Positions 22,566 to 29,854 of a stretch of DNA of 39,333 bases are shown here, piece after piece (position 1 is the first letter of the stretch; the number at the start of each line of letters is the position of its first letter). A model generated the notes under the pieces. That model was given only the letters and a program-made list of their open reading frames with translations. It had not been told where the DNA came from and searched no databases. Source of the DNA: Chloroflexota bacterium (lineage in GTDB: Bacteria > Chloroflexota > Limnocylindria > P2-11E); assembly GCA_009692785.1 (NCBI GenBank), contig SHYN01000004.1, forward strand, positions 1 through 39,333, written 5' to 3'. Made by a program: the position numbers and the translations under genes.

Positions 22566-23644
22566 TGGCCAGGCAGAACGCGGTCATCACCGGTTGGGGT
22601 TTCTACGCGCCCGCGAAGGTCATGCGGAACTCGGACTTCGAGAAGCTGGTCGACACGAATGATCAGTGGATCTTCGAACGCACCGGCATCCGCGAACGCC
22701 GCTTCGCCGGTCCGGGCGAGAGCACCTCGACGATGGCCACGAGCGCCGCACGGTCGGCTCTTGCGAAGGCGAAGCTCAAGGCTGCCGACCTCGACCTCAT
22801 CATTGTCGGCACCTGCTCGCCGGACTATCTCTTTCCCGCGACCGCCTGCCTGGTGCAGAGCGCGATCGGCGCCGACAGGTCCGGGGCCTTCGATATCGAG
22901 GCGGCCTGCACCTCGTTCGTCTCCGCGCTCTCGGTGGCCAACGCGATGATCGTGGCGGGCACCGTGCGGAACGCGCTCGTCATCGGCGCCGAGACGCTGT
23001 CTCGCTTCCTCGACATGACCGACCGCTCGACCTGCATCCTGTTCGGTGACGGCGCCGGGGCCGTCGTGCTCGAGGGGTCGAACGCGTCGGTGGGCATCGA
23101 GTCCGCCGTCCTGCGGTCCGATGGGTCAAAGGGCGAGCTGCTCTACGTGCCCGCGGGAGGAACGATGCATCCCGCCGACCAGTCGACTGTCGATGCCCGC
23201 CAGCACTTCATCAAGATGGCGGGGAATGAGGTCTTCCGGCTCGCGGTGAAGTCGATGGTCGACGCCGCCGAGGAGGCCCTTTCGCTCGCGAACGTCGCAC
23301 TCGGCGACATCGCCCTCCTCATCCCGCACCAGGCGAACGTGCGGATCATGGACGCGGTCGCGAAGCGGCTGCACTTTCCGATCGAGAAGGTCTTCGTGAA
23401 CGTGCAGCGCTACGGCAACACGAGTGCCGCCTCGATCCCCATCGCTCTGTGTGAAGCGGTCGAGCAGGGCCGCCTGAAGCGCGGCGACAAGGTCCTTCTC
23501 GTCGCCTTTGGCGGAGGATTCACCTGGGGAGCCTCGGTCCTGGAGTGGTACGGCGAGCACGATTGGGACCGCGCCACCCTGAGTCCGCTCGACATCGCGG
23601 CCCGAAAGCTCGGAGACCTCGTCGATCGGGTGCGACCGCTCTAA
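22565..23644 (+). CDS. fabH: beta-ketoacyl-ACP synthase III
   Basis: A 359-aa KAS III that condenses an acyl-CoA with malonyl-ACP to begin fatty-acid synthesis. The catalytic triad is intact: Cys115 in EAACTSF, His255 in IPHQANVRI and Asn285 in YGNTSAAS. The N-terminal VITGWGFYAPAKVMRN and DTNDQWIFERTGIRERR are typical. It is about 35 residues longer than E. coli FabH at the C-terminus (after GGGFTWGASVLEW). GTG at 22565 overlaps the previous stop. Other fatty-acid genes are not in the window. Confidence 0.93.
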   Translation: MARQNAVITGWGFYAPAKVMRNSDFEKLVDTNDQWIFERTGIRERRFAGPGESTSTMATSAARSALAKAKLKAADLDLIIVGTCSPDYLFPATACLVQSAIGADRSGAFDIEAACTSFVSALSVANAMIVAGTVRNALVIGAETLSRFLDMTDRSTCILFGDGAGAVVLEGSNASVGIESAVLRSDGSKGELLYVPAGGTMHPADQSTVDARQHFIKMAGNEVFRLAVKSMVDAAEEALSLANVALGDIALLIPHQANVRIMDAVAKRLHFPIEKVFVNVQRYGNTSAASIPIALCEAVEQGRLKRGDKVLLVAFGGGFTWGASVLEWYGEHDWDRATLSPLDIAARKLGDLVDRVRPL

Positions 23645-23759
23645 CGCGACGACCCCGGCGGAAGCAGATCCGCTCCAGCGGTGCAGGACGGCCCGACGTC
23701 GGGCCGGGACTTCGACCGCCTCGCCGCCGTAGCCTCCCTGGATTGACCCTGCCACCCGC
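23645..23759. other. fabH 3' region with an 18-bp palindrome
   Basis: No gene seen. It contains an exact 18-bp palindrome at 23689-23706, CGGCCCGACGTCGGGCCG, and a smaller hairpin GCGGA/TCCGC before it. The palindrome has no loop, which fits a dimeric-regulator operator better than a terminator; either role is possible. Confidence 0.45.
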
Positions 23760-23787
23760 TTGACAGCCGCCTCTGGTGGGGTATAGT
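23760..23787 (+). promoter_or_regulatory. sigma-70-type promoter of the dcw cluster
   Basis: TTGACA at 23760-23765 and TATAGT at 23782-23787, spaced 16 bases. Both hexamers are near-consensus, unlike the rest of the window where -35 boxes are not evident. Transcription would begin near 23794, giving an mraZ leader of about 55 bases. Confidence 0.8.
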
Positions 23788-23820
23788 GCCATAAAGTGGT
23801 AAATAGTGGGGGAAGGTGGG
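23776..23820 (+). promoter_or_regulatory. probable MraZ operator, GTGG repeats at 10-bp period
   Basis: GTGG occurs at 23776, 23796, 23806 and 23816, and GTGC at 23786: five positions in exact 10-base register across and just after the -10 box. MraZ of E. coli and of mycoplasmas binds such short G-rich direct repeats spaced by one helical turn at its own promoter. This is therefore likely the site of autorepression of the cluster. Confidence 0.75.
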
Positions 23821-23848
23821 GAACTTTCCCCCGGCACAGGAAGGTCAT

Positions 23849-24280
23849 TTGGAAAGCTTCTTCGCCGGCGAGTTCGCCCACAGCCTGGACGAGAAGGGTC
23901 GGCTCGCCATCCCAGCCAAGTTTCGCGCCCGCTTTAAGGATGGAGCGGTCGTCACTCGCTGGATCGGCGAATGCCTTGCGGTCTTTCCCACCAGCGAGTG
24001 GGCGGCTATGAACGTGGAGATCCTCAAGCGGCCGCGCACGGACCCTGTGGTCAGCCAGTTCGTGCATTTCATCGTCGCGGGCGCCCACGAGGCCGATCCG
24101 GACGCCCAGGGGCGACTCGTCATTCCGGGACATCTGCGCCAGTACGCCGGCCTCACCTCGGAAGCCCAGGTCATCGGTGCGTCGCGGAACCTCGAGGTCT
24201 GGGAACCCTCTCGCTGGCAGGCGCGCCTCACGGAGGTCGAGCGCTCCATTGGCGACAAGCTCCAGGGCCTTGGGATCTGA
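23849..24280 (+). CDS. mraZ: MraZ transcriptional regulator
   Basis: A 143-aa DNA-binding repressor that controls the dcw cluster. Both AbrB-like half-domains are visible: FAHSLDEKGRLAIPAKFR (residues 9-26) and the second DAQGRLVIPGHLR. The TTG at 23849 is chosen over the upstream ATG at 23816 because it gives the family's normal N-terminus (E-S-F-F-A-G-E-F) and has AGGAAGG just upstream. A leader hairpin, GGGGGAA (23808-23814) with TTCCCCC (23826-23832), lies before the ribosome binding site. First gene of the cluster. Confidence 0.94.
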   Translation: MESFFAGEFAHSLDEKGRLAIPAKFRARFKDGAVVTRWIGECLAVFPTSEWAAMNVEILKRPRTDPVVSQFVHFIVAGAHEADPDAQGRLVIPGHLRQYAGLTSEAQVIGASRNLEVWEPSRWQARLTEVERSIGDKLQGLGI

Positions 24281-25226
24281 CGGTGCGCCTCCGCCGCGCC
24301 TCCATGAACCGGTTCTCGTGGCCGAGGTCCTCACGGCGCTCGACGCCGCTCCCGGCCGAAGCTTTCTTGACGGCACTGTCGGCGCCGGCGGTCACGCGGA
24401 CGCCCTCCTCGATCGGACCGCGCCTGATGGTCGGCTCCTGGGCCTCGATCGCGACCCCGCGGCACTCGAACATGCCACCGCGACACTCGCTCGCTTCGGT
24501 GACCGCGCGGTCCTCGTCCGCGCCAACTTCGCGGAATGCGACCGCGTGGCCCGCGAGCACGGTTTGGCAGAGCTCGATGGAGTGCTCCTTGATCTCGGAC
24601 TCTCCTCGTTCCAGCTCGCGGACAACGAGCGCGGCTTCAGCTTTCGTTCGTCAGGCCCACTGGATATGCGCGCCGACCCGGACCAGAGCGTGACGGCGGC
24701 CGACATCGTGAATGACGGGACGCAGCACGAGCTGCGACGGATCTTCCTCGAGTACGGCGAGGAGCCGGAGGCCGCGCGCCTCGCCGCGGCGATCGTTCGG
24801 CGTCGCACGACGACCCGGTTCACGGCTGCCGATGAGCTCGGGCGTTTCGTCGCGGGCGTCAAGCGGCGCCGTCCGCCGTCGACTGATCCGGCGACCCGCG
24901 TCTTTCAGGCGCTGCGCATCGCGGTGAACGACGAGTTCACGAATCTGCGTCGCGCGCTCGGTGCCGCGCTCTCGGTCCTGCGTCCCGGAGGCCGCCTCGG
25001 CGTCATCGCGTTCCATTCGTTGGAAGAACGGGCCGTGAAGGAGTTCTTCGCTCAGGAGTCTCGCGACTGCATCTGTCCTCCCCACCTCCCCACCTGCGTC
25101 TGCGGGCATCGCGCGGGTCTGCGGGTGGTCTCCCGTCGTGCGCTTCGTGCGAGCGACGAGGAGATCACCCGCAACCCGCGCGCCCGCAGCGCGGGCCTCC
25201 GCGTTGCCGAGAAGCTCGCTTCGTGA
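24270..25226 (+). CDS. rsmH: 16S rRNA (cytosine1402-N4)-methyltransferase
   Basis: A 318-aa SAM-dependent enzyme (formerly MraW) methylating C1402 in the ribosomal P site. Seen: HEPVLVAEVLTAL, the SAM loop FLDGTVGAGGHADALL, LDLGLSSFQLADNERGFSF, and the C-terminal FHSLEERAVKEFF. The C-terminal CICPPHLPTCVCG cysteines are usual for the family. TTG at 24270, overlapping mraZ by 11 bases, is the only suitable in-frame start near the conserved HEPV. Confidence 0.95.
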   Translation: MGSDGAPPPRLHEPVLVAEVLTALDAAPGRSFLDGTVGAGGHADALLDRTAPDGRLLGLDRDPAALEHATATLARFGDRAVLVRANFAECDRVAREHGLAELDGVLLDLGLSSFQLADNERGFSFRSSGPLDMRADPDQSVTAADIVNDGTQHELRRIFLEYGEEPEAARLAAAIVRRRTTTRFTAADELGRFVAGVKRRRPPSTDPATRVFQALRIAVNDEFTNLRRALGAALSVLRPGGRLGVIAFHSLEERAVKEFFAQESRDCICPPHLPTCVCGHRAGLRVVSRRALRASDEEITRNPRARSAGLRVAEKLAS

Positions 25227-25624
25227 CGATGGCGCTCGCCCGCCACAGGGTCGCCCGCCCGAGCCTCCGTTCTGCCGCGGCGGCACATCACCGCGCGACC
25301 GCCCGCCGCCAACCCGCGGCGCGCGCCGTTGCCACGAACTGGGAGATCCGCACCTTTATCGGTGTCGTCGCCTTCATCGCCCTGGTGGTCGTGCTGGCGA
25401 TCCTCTACGTGGGTCAGACGACCGCCGTGAGCAGGGGCGGCTACGACGTGCAGCGCCTCACCGAGCAGCGGGACGAGCTACGCCGGCAGAACGGTCTGCT
25501 CGAGGTGCGTATCGCGAAGCTCGATTCGCCCACGCGGATCGAAAGCGACGCGAAGAGGCTCGGCTTGGTCCGGGCGCGGTCCGTGCCGATCGTTGCGGCG
25601 GAGGCGCTCGCCGCCGTTCGCTGA
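25223..25624 (+). CDS. ftsL: FtsL-like septum protein
   Basis: A 133-aa bitopic membrane protein: a basic cytoplasmic N-terminus (1-42), one membrane helix (about 44-64), then a coiled coil (QRLTEQRDELRRQNGLLEVR, about 75-95) and a short tail with SPTRIESDAKRLGL, as in FtsL/DivIC-type proteins. In the divisome FtsL links FtsQ/FtsB-like proteins to the FtsW-FtsI synthase. Assigned by topology and by its place between rsmH and ftsI; sequence identity in this family is low. GTG at 25223 overlaps the rsmH stop; ATG 25229 is an alternative. Confidence 0.82.
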   Translation: MTMALARHRVARPSLRSAAAAHHRATARRQPAARAVATNWEIRTFIGVVAFIALVVVLAILYVGQTTAVSRGGYDVQRLTEQRDELRRQNGLLEVRIAKLDSPTRIESDAKRLGLVRARSVPIVAAEALAAVR

Positions 25625-25673
25625 ACGCACGCGCGGTCGGTCGTCGCTGGGGAGCGGGCGACCCACGGAGGTT

Positions 25674-27377
25674 GTGCTGGGAGGAGGAGACACGCTGGAC
25701 GTCGTTTCGTCGCGCCGGGTCCGCGTCGTTTTCTGGCTGCTTGCCTTCGCGACGGTCCTGCTCGCCGTGCGGATCACGTACTGGCAGACCGTCGGTCGAG
25801 GCGCGCTCCTCGAACGCGCGACCAGCCAGATCCGCTCGGACCTGGCGCTTCCCGCGCACCGCGGGTTCATACGCGATCGCAACGGAGCGATCCTCGCCAC
25901 TACCGTCGACCTGCGTTCGCTCTACGCGATCCCCGGTCGGATCGCCGACAAGGCCGGCAGCGCGGCGCGGCTCGCACCGCTTATCGGTCAGGACGCCGCC
26001 ACGATCCAACGAGCCCTCGAATCAGGCGCGGAGTGGCTCTACCTGAAGCGCTGGCTTTCCGAAGAGATCGCTGTGCAGGTCGCCGATCTCAAGATCGCCG
26101 GTCTCGGCTTCGAGAACGAGCCAAAGCGGCTCTACCCCAACGAGACCGTGGGCGCGCATGTCCTTGGCTTCGTCAATGACCTCGGGGTCGGTCAGCTCGG
26201 CATCGAAGCTCGATACGACGCGCTGCTGAAGGGTACCGACGGCCGCCTCATCGTCGAGCGCGATCCCGCGAACCGCGCCCTTGCGATCGGACTGCGCACC
26301 GAGACGCCCGCGCGGAATGGGGCGGATCTCGTCCTCACCATCGATCTGGTCTTCCAGGCGGCGGCGGAGCGTGAGCTGCGCGCGGCGGTCGAGAAGGAAG
26401 GCGCCAAGGGTGGGACCGTCGTCGTGATGGATCCCAAGAACGGGGCGATCCTCGCGCTCGCGTCCTACCCGACCTTCGATCCGGCGCACGTCGCGCAGGC
26501 CGACCCAGAGGCGCTTCGCGACCGCGCGATCTCCTGGAGCTATGAGCCCGGCTCGACGATCAAGGCGATGACCGTCTCGGCAGCGATCGACCAGCGCGTC
26601 GTATCGCCGACAACGTCCTACAACGACGTTGGCTACGCGATCATCGGCGGCCGGCGGCTCAACAACGCCTTGGGGAAGGCCTGGGGTCCGACGACGGTGC
26701 TGCAGGTCCTCGAACGCTCGCTCAACGCCGGCGCGGTCTTCGTCGCATCCAAGCTCGGGGCCGAACGGCTCCACGATTACCTCGGCCGTTTTGGCTTCGG
26801 TGAGCCTACGGGGGTGGATCTGTCGGGTGAGCAGGGCGGCCTCATCCGGCCCCTCGCGGAGTGGTATCCGGTGGACCTCGGCACGGCAGCGTTCGGACAG
26901 GGCCTTTCGGCCACACCGCTGCAGCTTGCGGCCGCCTACGCCGCGATCGCCAACGGTGGAACCCTCTACCGACCATTCGTGGTCGCGAGCCGGCGTGATG
27001 CCGACGGAGAGCAGCGCACCGCGCCCGTCGCCGTTCGTCGGGTCATCTCGAGCGAGACGGCGGCCACGCTCCGCACGATGCTCACCTCGACGGTCGACAA
27101 CGGTCTCGCGAAGAATGCTTCAGTGGCGGGCTACAGCGTGGCTGGGAAGACCGGAACGGCGCAGGTGCCGAGCGAGGACGGGCGCTACCTTGACGATGTC
27201 TACATCTCATCCTTCGCGGGATTCGCACCCGCGGCGGATCCTCGTTTCGTTGCCGTCGTGGTCCTTGACGAGCCGGAGTCGCGGCTGCTGGGCACGGTGA
27301 CCGCGACGAGCGCATTCCGGGGCATGGCGCTCGACATGCTCCGCTCCATCCGGGTGCAGCCTGATCGTCAGCCCTGA
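25674..27377 (+). CDS. ftsI: penicillin-binding protein 2/3 (FtsI-type transpeptidase)
   Basis: Class B penicillin-binding protein that crosslinks septal peptidoglycan. A short cytoplasmic start and membrane helix precede the dimerisation domain, with RGFIRDRNGAILATT. In the transpeptidase domain, numbered from GTG 25674, the active site is PGSTIK (Ser294, Lys297), SLN (Ser349, Asn351) and KTG (Lys492). No PASTA domain is present, unlike many Gram-positive relatives. The start is uncertain: GTG 25674 has no well-spaced ribosome binding site, whereas GGGAGGAGGAGA at 25679-25690 is ideally placed for an in-frame CTG at 25695. Confidence 0.93.
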   Translation: MLGGGDTLDVVSSRRVRVVFWLLAFATVLLAVRITYWQTVGRGALLERATSQIRSDLALPAHRGFIRDRNGAILATTVDLRSLYAIPGRIADKAGSAARLAPLIGQDAATIQRALESGAEWLYLKRWLSEEIAVQVADLKIAGLGFENEPKRLYPNETVGAHVLGFVNDLGVGQLGIEARYDALLKGTDGRLIVERDPANRALAIGLRTETPARNGADLVLTIDLVFQAAAERELRAAVEKEGAKGGTVVVMDPKNGAILALASYPTFDPAHVAQADPEALRDRAISWSYEPGSTIKAMTVSAAIDQRVVSPTTSYNDVGYAIIGGRRLNNALGKAWGPTTVLQVLERSLNAGAVFVASKLGAERLHDYLGRFGFGEPTGVDLSGEQGGLIRPLAEWYPVDLGTAAFGQGLSATPLQLAAAYAAIANGGTLYRPFVVASRRDADGEQRTAPVAVRRVISSETAATLRTMLTSTVDNGLAKNASVAGYSVAGKTGTAQVPSEDGRYLDDVYISSFAGFAPAADPRFVAVVVLDEPESRLLGTVTATSAFRGMALDMLRSIRVQPDRQP

Positions 27378-27462
27378 GCCGTGCCCGGACGTGCTGATGC
27401 CCCGAGGGGTCGTGCGGCGCGAGGCCTAGTAGCGCTGGAGCGGCGATCGACCGCAGCCTCGG

Positions 27463-27468
27463 TAGCAT
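27463..27468 (+). promoter_or_regulatory. -10 box TAGCAT before murF
   Basis: TAGCAT ends 8 bases before the GTG at 27477 in the only sizeable gap (99 bases) of the front half of the cluster. It is the third TAGCAT at this distance from a start in the window, suggesting a secondary promoter for murF and the genes downstream. Confidence 0.45.
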
Positions 27469-27476
27469 CGAGTTCG

Positions 27477-28865
27477 GTGTTCACCCTGGAGCAGCTGCTC
27501 GAGGCCGGCGGCGGACGGGTCGTCCGCGGACGCCCGCGCGACGGCCAGCGGTTCACGGGCGGCGTCATCGACTCGCGGGTCGCCCGGCCGCAGACGGTGT
27601 TCTTCGCGTTGCGCGACCAGCGCGACGGTCACGATTTCGTTGCGGCGGCGCTCGCCGGCGGTTCGAGCGCCGCCGTGGTCGAGCGCATTCCCGAGGGCGT
27701 GCCGGACGACGCGCTGCTCGTCGTGGTGCCCGACGTACGACTCGCCCTCAGGCGGGTCGCCGAGCGGATCCGCGCAGAGCATCCGATTCCCGGGATCGGC
27801 ATCACCGGGAGCGTGGGGAAGACCACCACCAAAGAGTTTGCCGCGGCGGCGCTCGGCGCTCGCTTCCGCGTTCTCCGGTCGGAGGCGTCGTTCAACAATG
27901 AGCTGGGGGTCCCGCTGACCTTCCTCGGCCTCGAGGCGACCCACGAGGTCTGCGTCATCGAGCTCGGCTTCTACGTTCCGGGCGAGATCGCGGACCTCTG
28001 CAGGCTCGTGCGACCCACGGTCGGCATCGTGACGGCGATCCCCGACCAGCCACCGCATTTCTCGCGTACGCCGAGCCTGGAGTCTATCGCGAGCGGCAAG
28101 GCCGAGCTGCTCGAGGCCCTGCCAGCGGACGGTACTGCGCTCCTCAATGCCGATGACGCGAGGGTCCGTGGGCTCGCCGGCCGCACCCGCGCGCAGGTGA
28201 TCCTCTTCGGCGAATCGAGTGACGCGACCGTGCGCGCCACCGAGGTGCAGGGTCGTGGATCAGGCGGCCTTGCCGGCACGTCGTTCGTCGTGAGTAGCGG
28301 CGGGACGTCCGCCCCGGTCGTGGTGCCGCTGCCCGGCCGGCATCTCGTGACCGGCGCGCTGGCGGCCATCGGCGCGGCGGTGGCCCTTGGGGTCCCGCTC
28401 GCCGAGGCGGCGACGTGCGTGGGCACCCTCGAGCCGCCACCGCATCGCATGAGCGTGCGCCGGACATCCGACGGCCTCGTGCTCATCGACGACTCCTACA
28501 ACGCAAGCCCGGCGGCCGTCATCGCCGCGCTCACCGTCCTCGGGGGCGTGGGCACGAGGCGCATCGCGGTGCTTGGAGACATGCTCGAGCTCGGAGCGCT
28601 GTCCTCGGACGCCCACGAGGCGGTCGGTCGCGCGGCGGCGCGTTCCTGCGACCTCCTCATCGGCGTGGGTGAGCTCGCCGCGACGATCGTGCGGGTCGCG
28701 CGGTCGGAGGGCCTCGCGCTCGGCTACCACGCGCAGGACCGGGTCGAGGCGCTCGTGCTGCTGCGGCGACTCTGCCGCCCGGGAGACACGATCCTCATCA
28801 AAGCGTCACGTGCGCTCGCGCTCGATAAGCTCGCCGACGCCCTCGTCGCGCCGGGGCAGGGCTGA
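27477..28865 (+). CDS. murF: UDP-MurNAc-tripeptide:D-Ala-D-Ala ligase
   Basis: A 462-aa Mur ligase adding D-Ala-D-Ala to make the UDP-MurNAc-pentapeptide. ATP loop GITGSVGKTTTKE (about residues 104-116), the MurF-specific FNNELGVPLTFLGLE, ELGFYVPGEIADLC, and the C-terminal IDDSYNASPAAVIAAL and LGDMLELG. These exclude MurE, which is missing from its usual place before murF. GTG at 27477 is favoured by the TAGCAT box 8 bases upstream and by the N-terminal FTLEQLLEAGGG. The frame upstream is not protein-like. Confidence 0.95.
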   Translation: MFTLEQLLEAGGGRVVRGRPRDGQRFTGGVIDSRVARPQTVFFALRDQRDGHDFVAAALAGGSSAAVVERIPEGVPDDALLVVVPDVRLALRRVAERIRAEHPIPGIGITGSVGKTTTKEFAAAALGARFRVLRSEASFNNELGVPLTFLGLEATHEVCVIELGFYVPGEIADLCRLVRPTVGIVTAIPDQPPHFSRTPSLESIASGKAELLEALPADGTALLNADDARVRGLAGRTRAQVILFGESSDATVRATEVQGRGSGGLAGTSFVVSSGGTSAPVVVPLPGRHLVTGALAAIGAAVALGVPLAEAATCVGTLEPPPHRMSVRRTSDGLVLIDDSYNASPAAVIAALTVLGGVGTRRIAVLGDMLELGALSSDAHEAVGRAAARSCDLLIGVGELAATIVRVARSEGLALGYHAQDRVEALVLLRRLCRPGDTILIKASRALALDKLADALVAPGQG

Positions 28866-28867
28866 GC

Positions 28868-29854
28868 GTGGCGATCCTCGCGCTGGGCGTCCTGGTGAGC
28901 GCGTTCGCGCTTGGCCTCATCCTCGGGTCGCCGTTCATCAAGCTGCTCCGGCACCTGCGGATCGGCAAGCAGATCCGTCGCGAAGGGCCGCAGTCGCATC
29001 TCGCCAAGGAGGGCACCCCGACCATGGGCGGGGCGCTCGTCATCGGTGTCGTCACCAGCCTGGCGCTCGGCGTCCTCGCGCTCCTGCCCGAATCCGAGCG
29101 TGGCGACTACGTGGCCCAGACCGTCGCGCCGCTCGGGGCGCTCATTGCCGTGGGCGTTCTCGGCGCGGTGGATGACTACGTGAACGTCGTCACCGGCACC
29201 GGCATCCGCGGGCGCCACAAGCTGCTCTGGCAGCTGCTCGTCGCAGGTATCGGGGCGATCTACATCCAGCGGCACTTCGGCGTGACCGGGATCTACGTCC
29301 CGCTCGTTGGCGAATGGGAGATCGGCGCCGTCGCCTTCGTCGCCGTCGCGATCTTCGTCATCGTCGGCTTTTCGAACGGGGTGAACCTCACCGACGGCCT
29401 CGATGGCCTCGCCGGGGGGACGCTGGTGTTCGCATTCCTCTCGTTCGCGTTCATCGCCGCCGCGCGCGGCTTTCCCTGGCTCGTGGTCCTCTGCGCGGCG
29501 CTCATCGGTGCGCTGCTCGCCTTCCTCTGGTTCAACGTCCACCCGGCCGAGTTCTTCATGGGTGATACCGGCGCGCTTGCTTTCGGGGCGACGCTCGCCG
29601 TGGTCGCGCTCACGACGGGCTTCGTGGCGCTCCTGCCGCTCGCGGGGATCATCTTCGTTGCCGAGACCGGTTCGGTCATCCTTCAGGTCGGCTCGTTCAA
29701 GCTGCGCGGCAAACGGATCTTCCGGATGTCACCCCTGCACAACCATTTTGAGCTCATCGGTTGGCCCGAGGTGAAGGTCACCATCCGCTTCTGGCTCATT
29801 GGTGCGCTCGCCGGGATCACCGCGGCGATCCTCGCCTTCGCGACGCCCGTATGA
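28868..29854 (+). CDS. mraY: phospho-MurNAc-pentapeptide transferase
   Basis: A 328-aa polytopic enzyme making lipid I from UDP-MurNAc-pentapeptide and undecaprenyl phosphate. About ten membrane helices. Signatures: KEGTPTMGG near residue 50, LGAVDDYVNV (first Asp pair), GVNLTDGLDGLAGG, FMGDTGALAFG and RMSPLHNHFE. GTG at 28868 lies 2 bases after the murF stop. The 3' end overlaps murD by 4 bases. Confidence 0.96.
   Translation: MAILALGVLVSAFALGLILGSPFIKLLRHLRIGKQIRREGPQSHLAKEGTPTMGGALVIGVVTSLALGVLALLPESERGDYVAQTVAPLGALIAVGVLGAVDDYVNVVTGTGIRGRHKLLWQLLVAGIGAIYIQRHFGVTGIYVPLVGEWEIGAVAFVAVAIFVIVGFSNGVNLTDGLDGLAGGTLVFAFLSFAFIAAARGFPWLVVLCAALIGALLAFLWFNVHPAEFFMGDTGALAFGATLAVVALTTGFVALLPLAGIIFVAETGSVILQVGSFKLRGKRIFRMSPLHNHFELIGWPEVKVTIRFWLIGALAGITAAILAFATPV

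Noticed and set aside
27477-28865. murE
   Set aside because: FNNELGVPLTFLGLE, GEIADLC and IDDSYNASP are MurF features, and there is no MurE-type diamino-acid loop.
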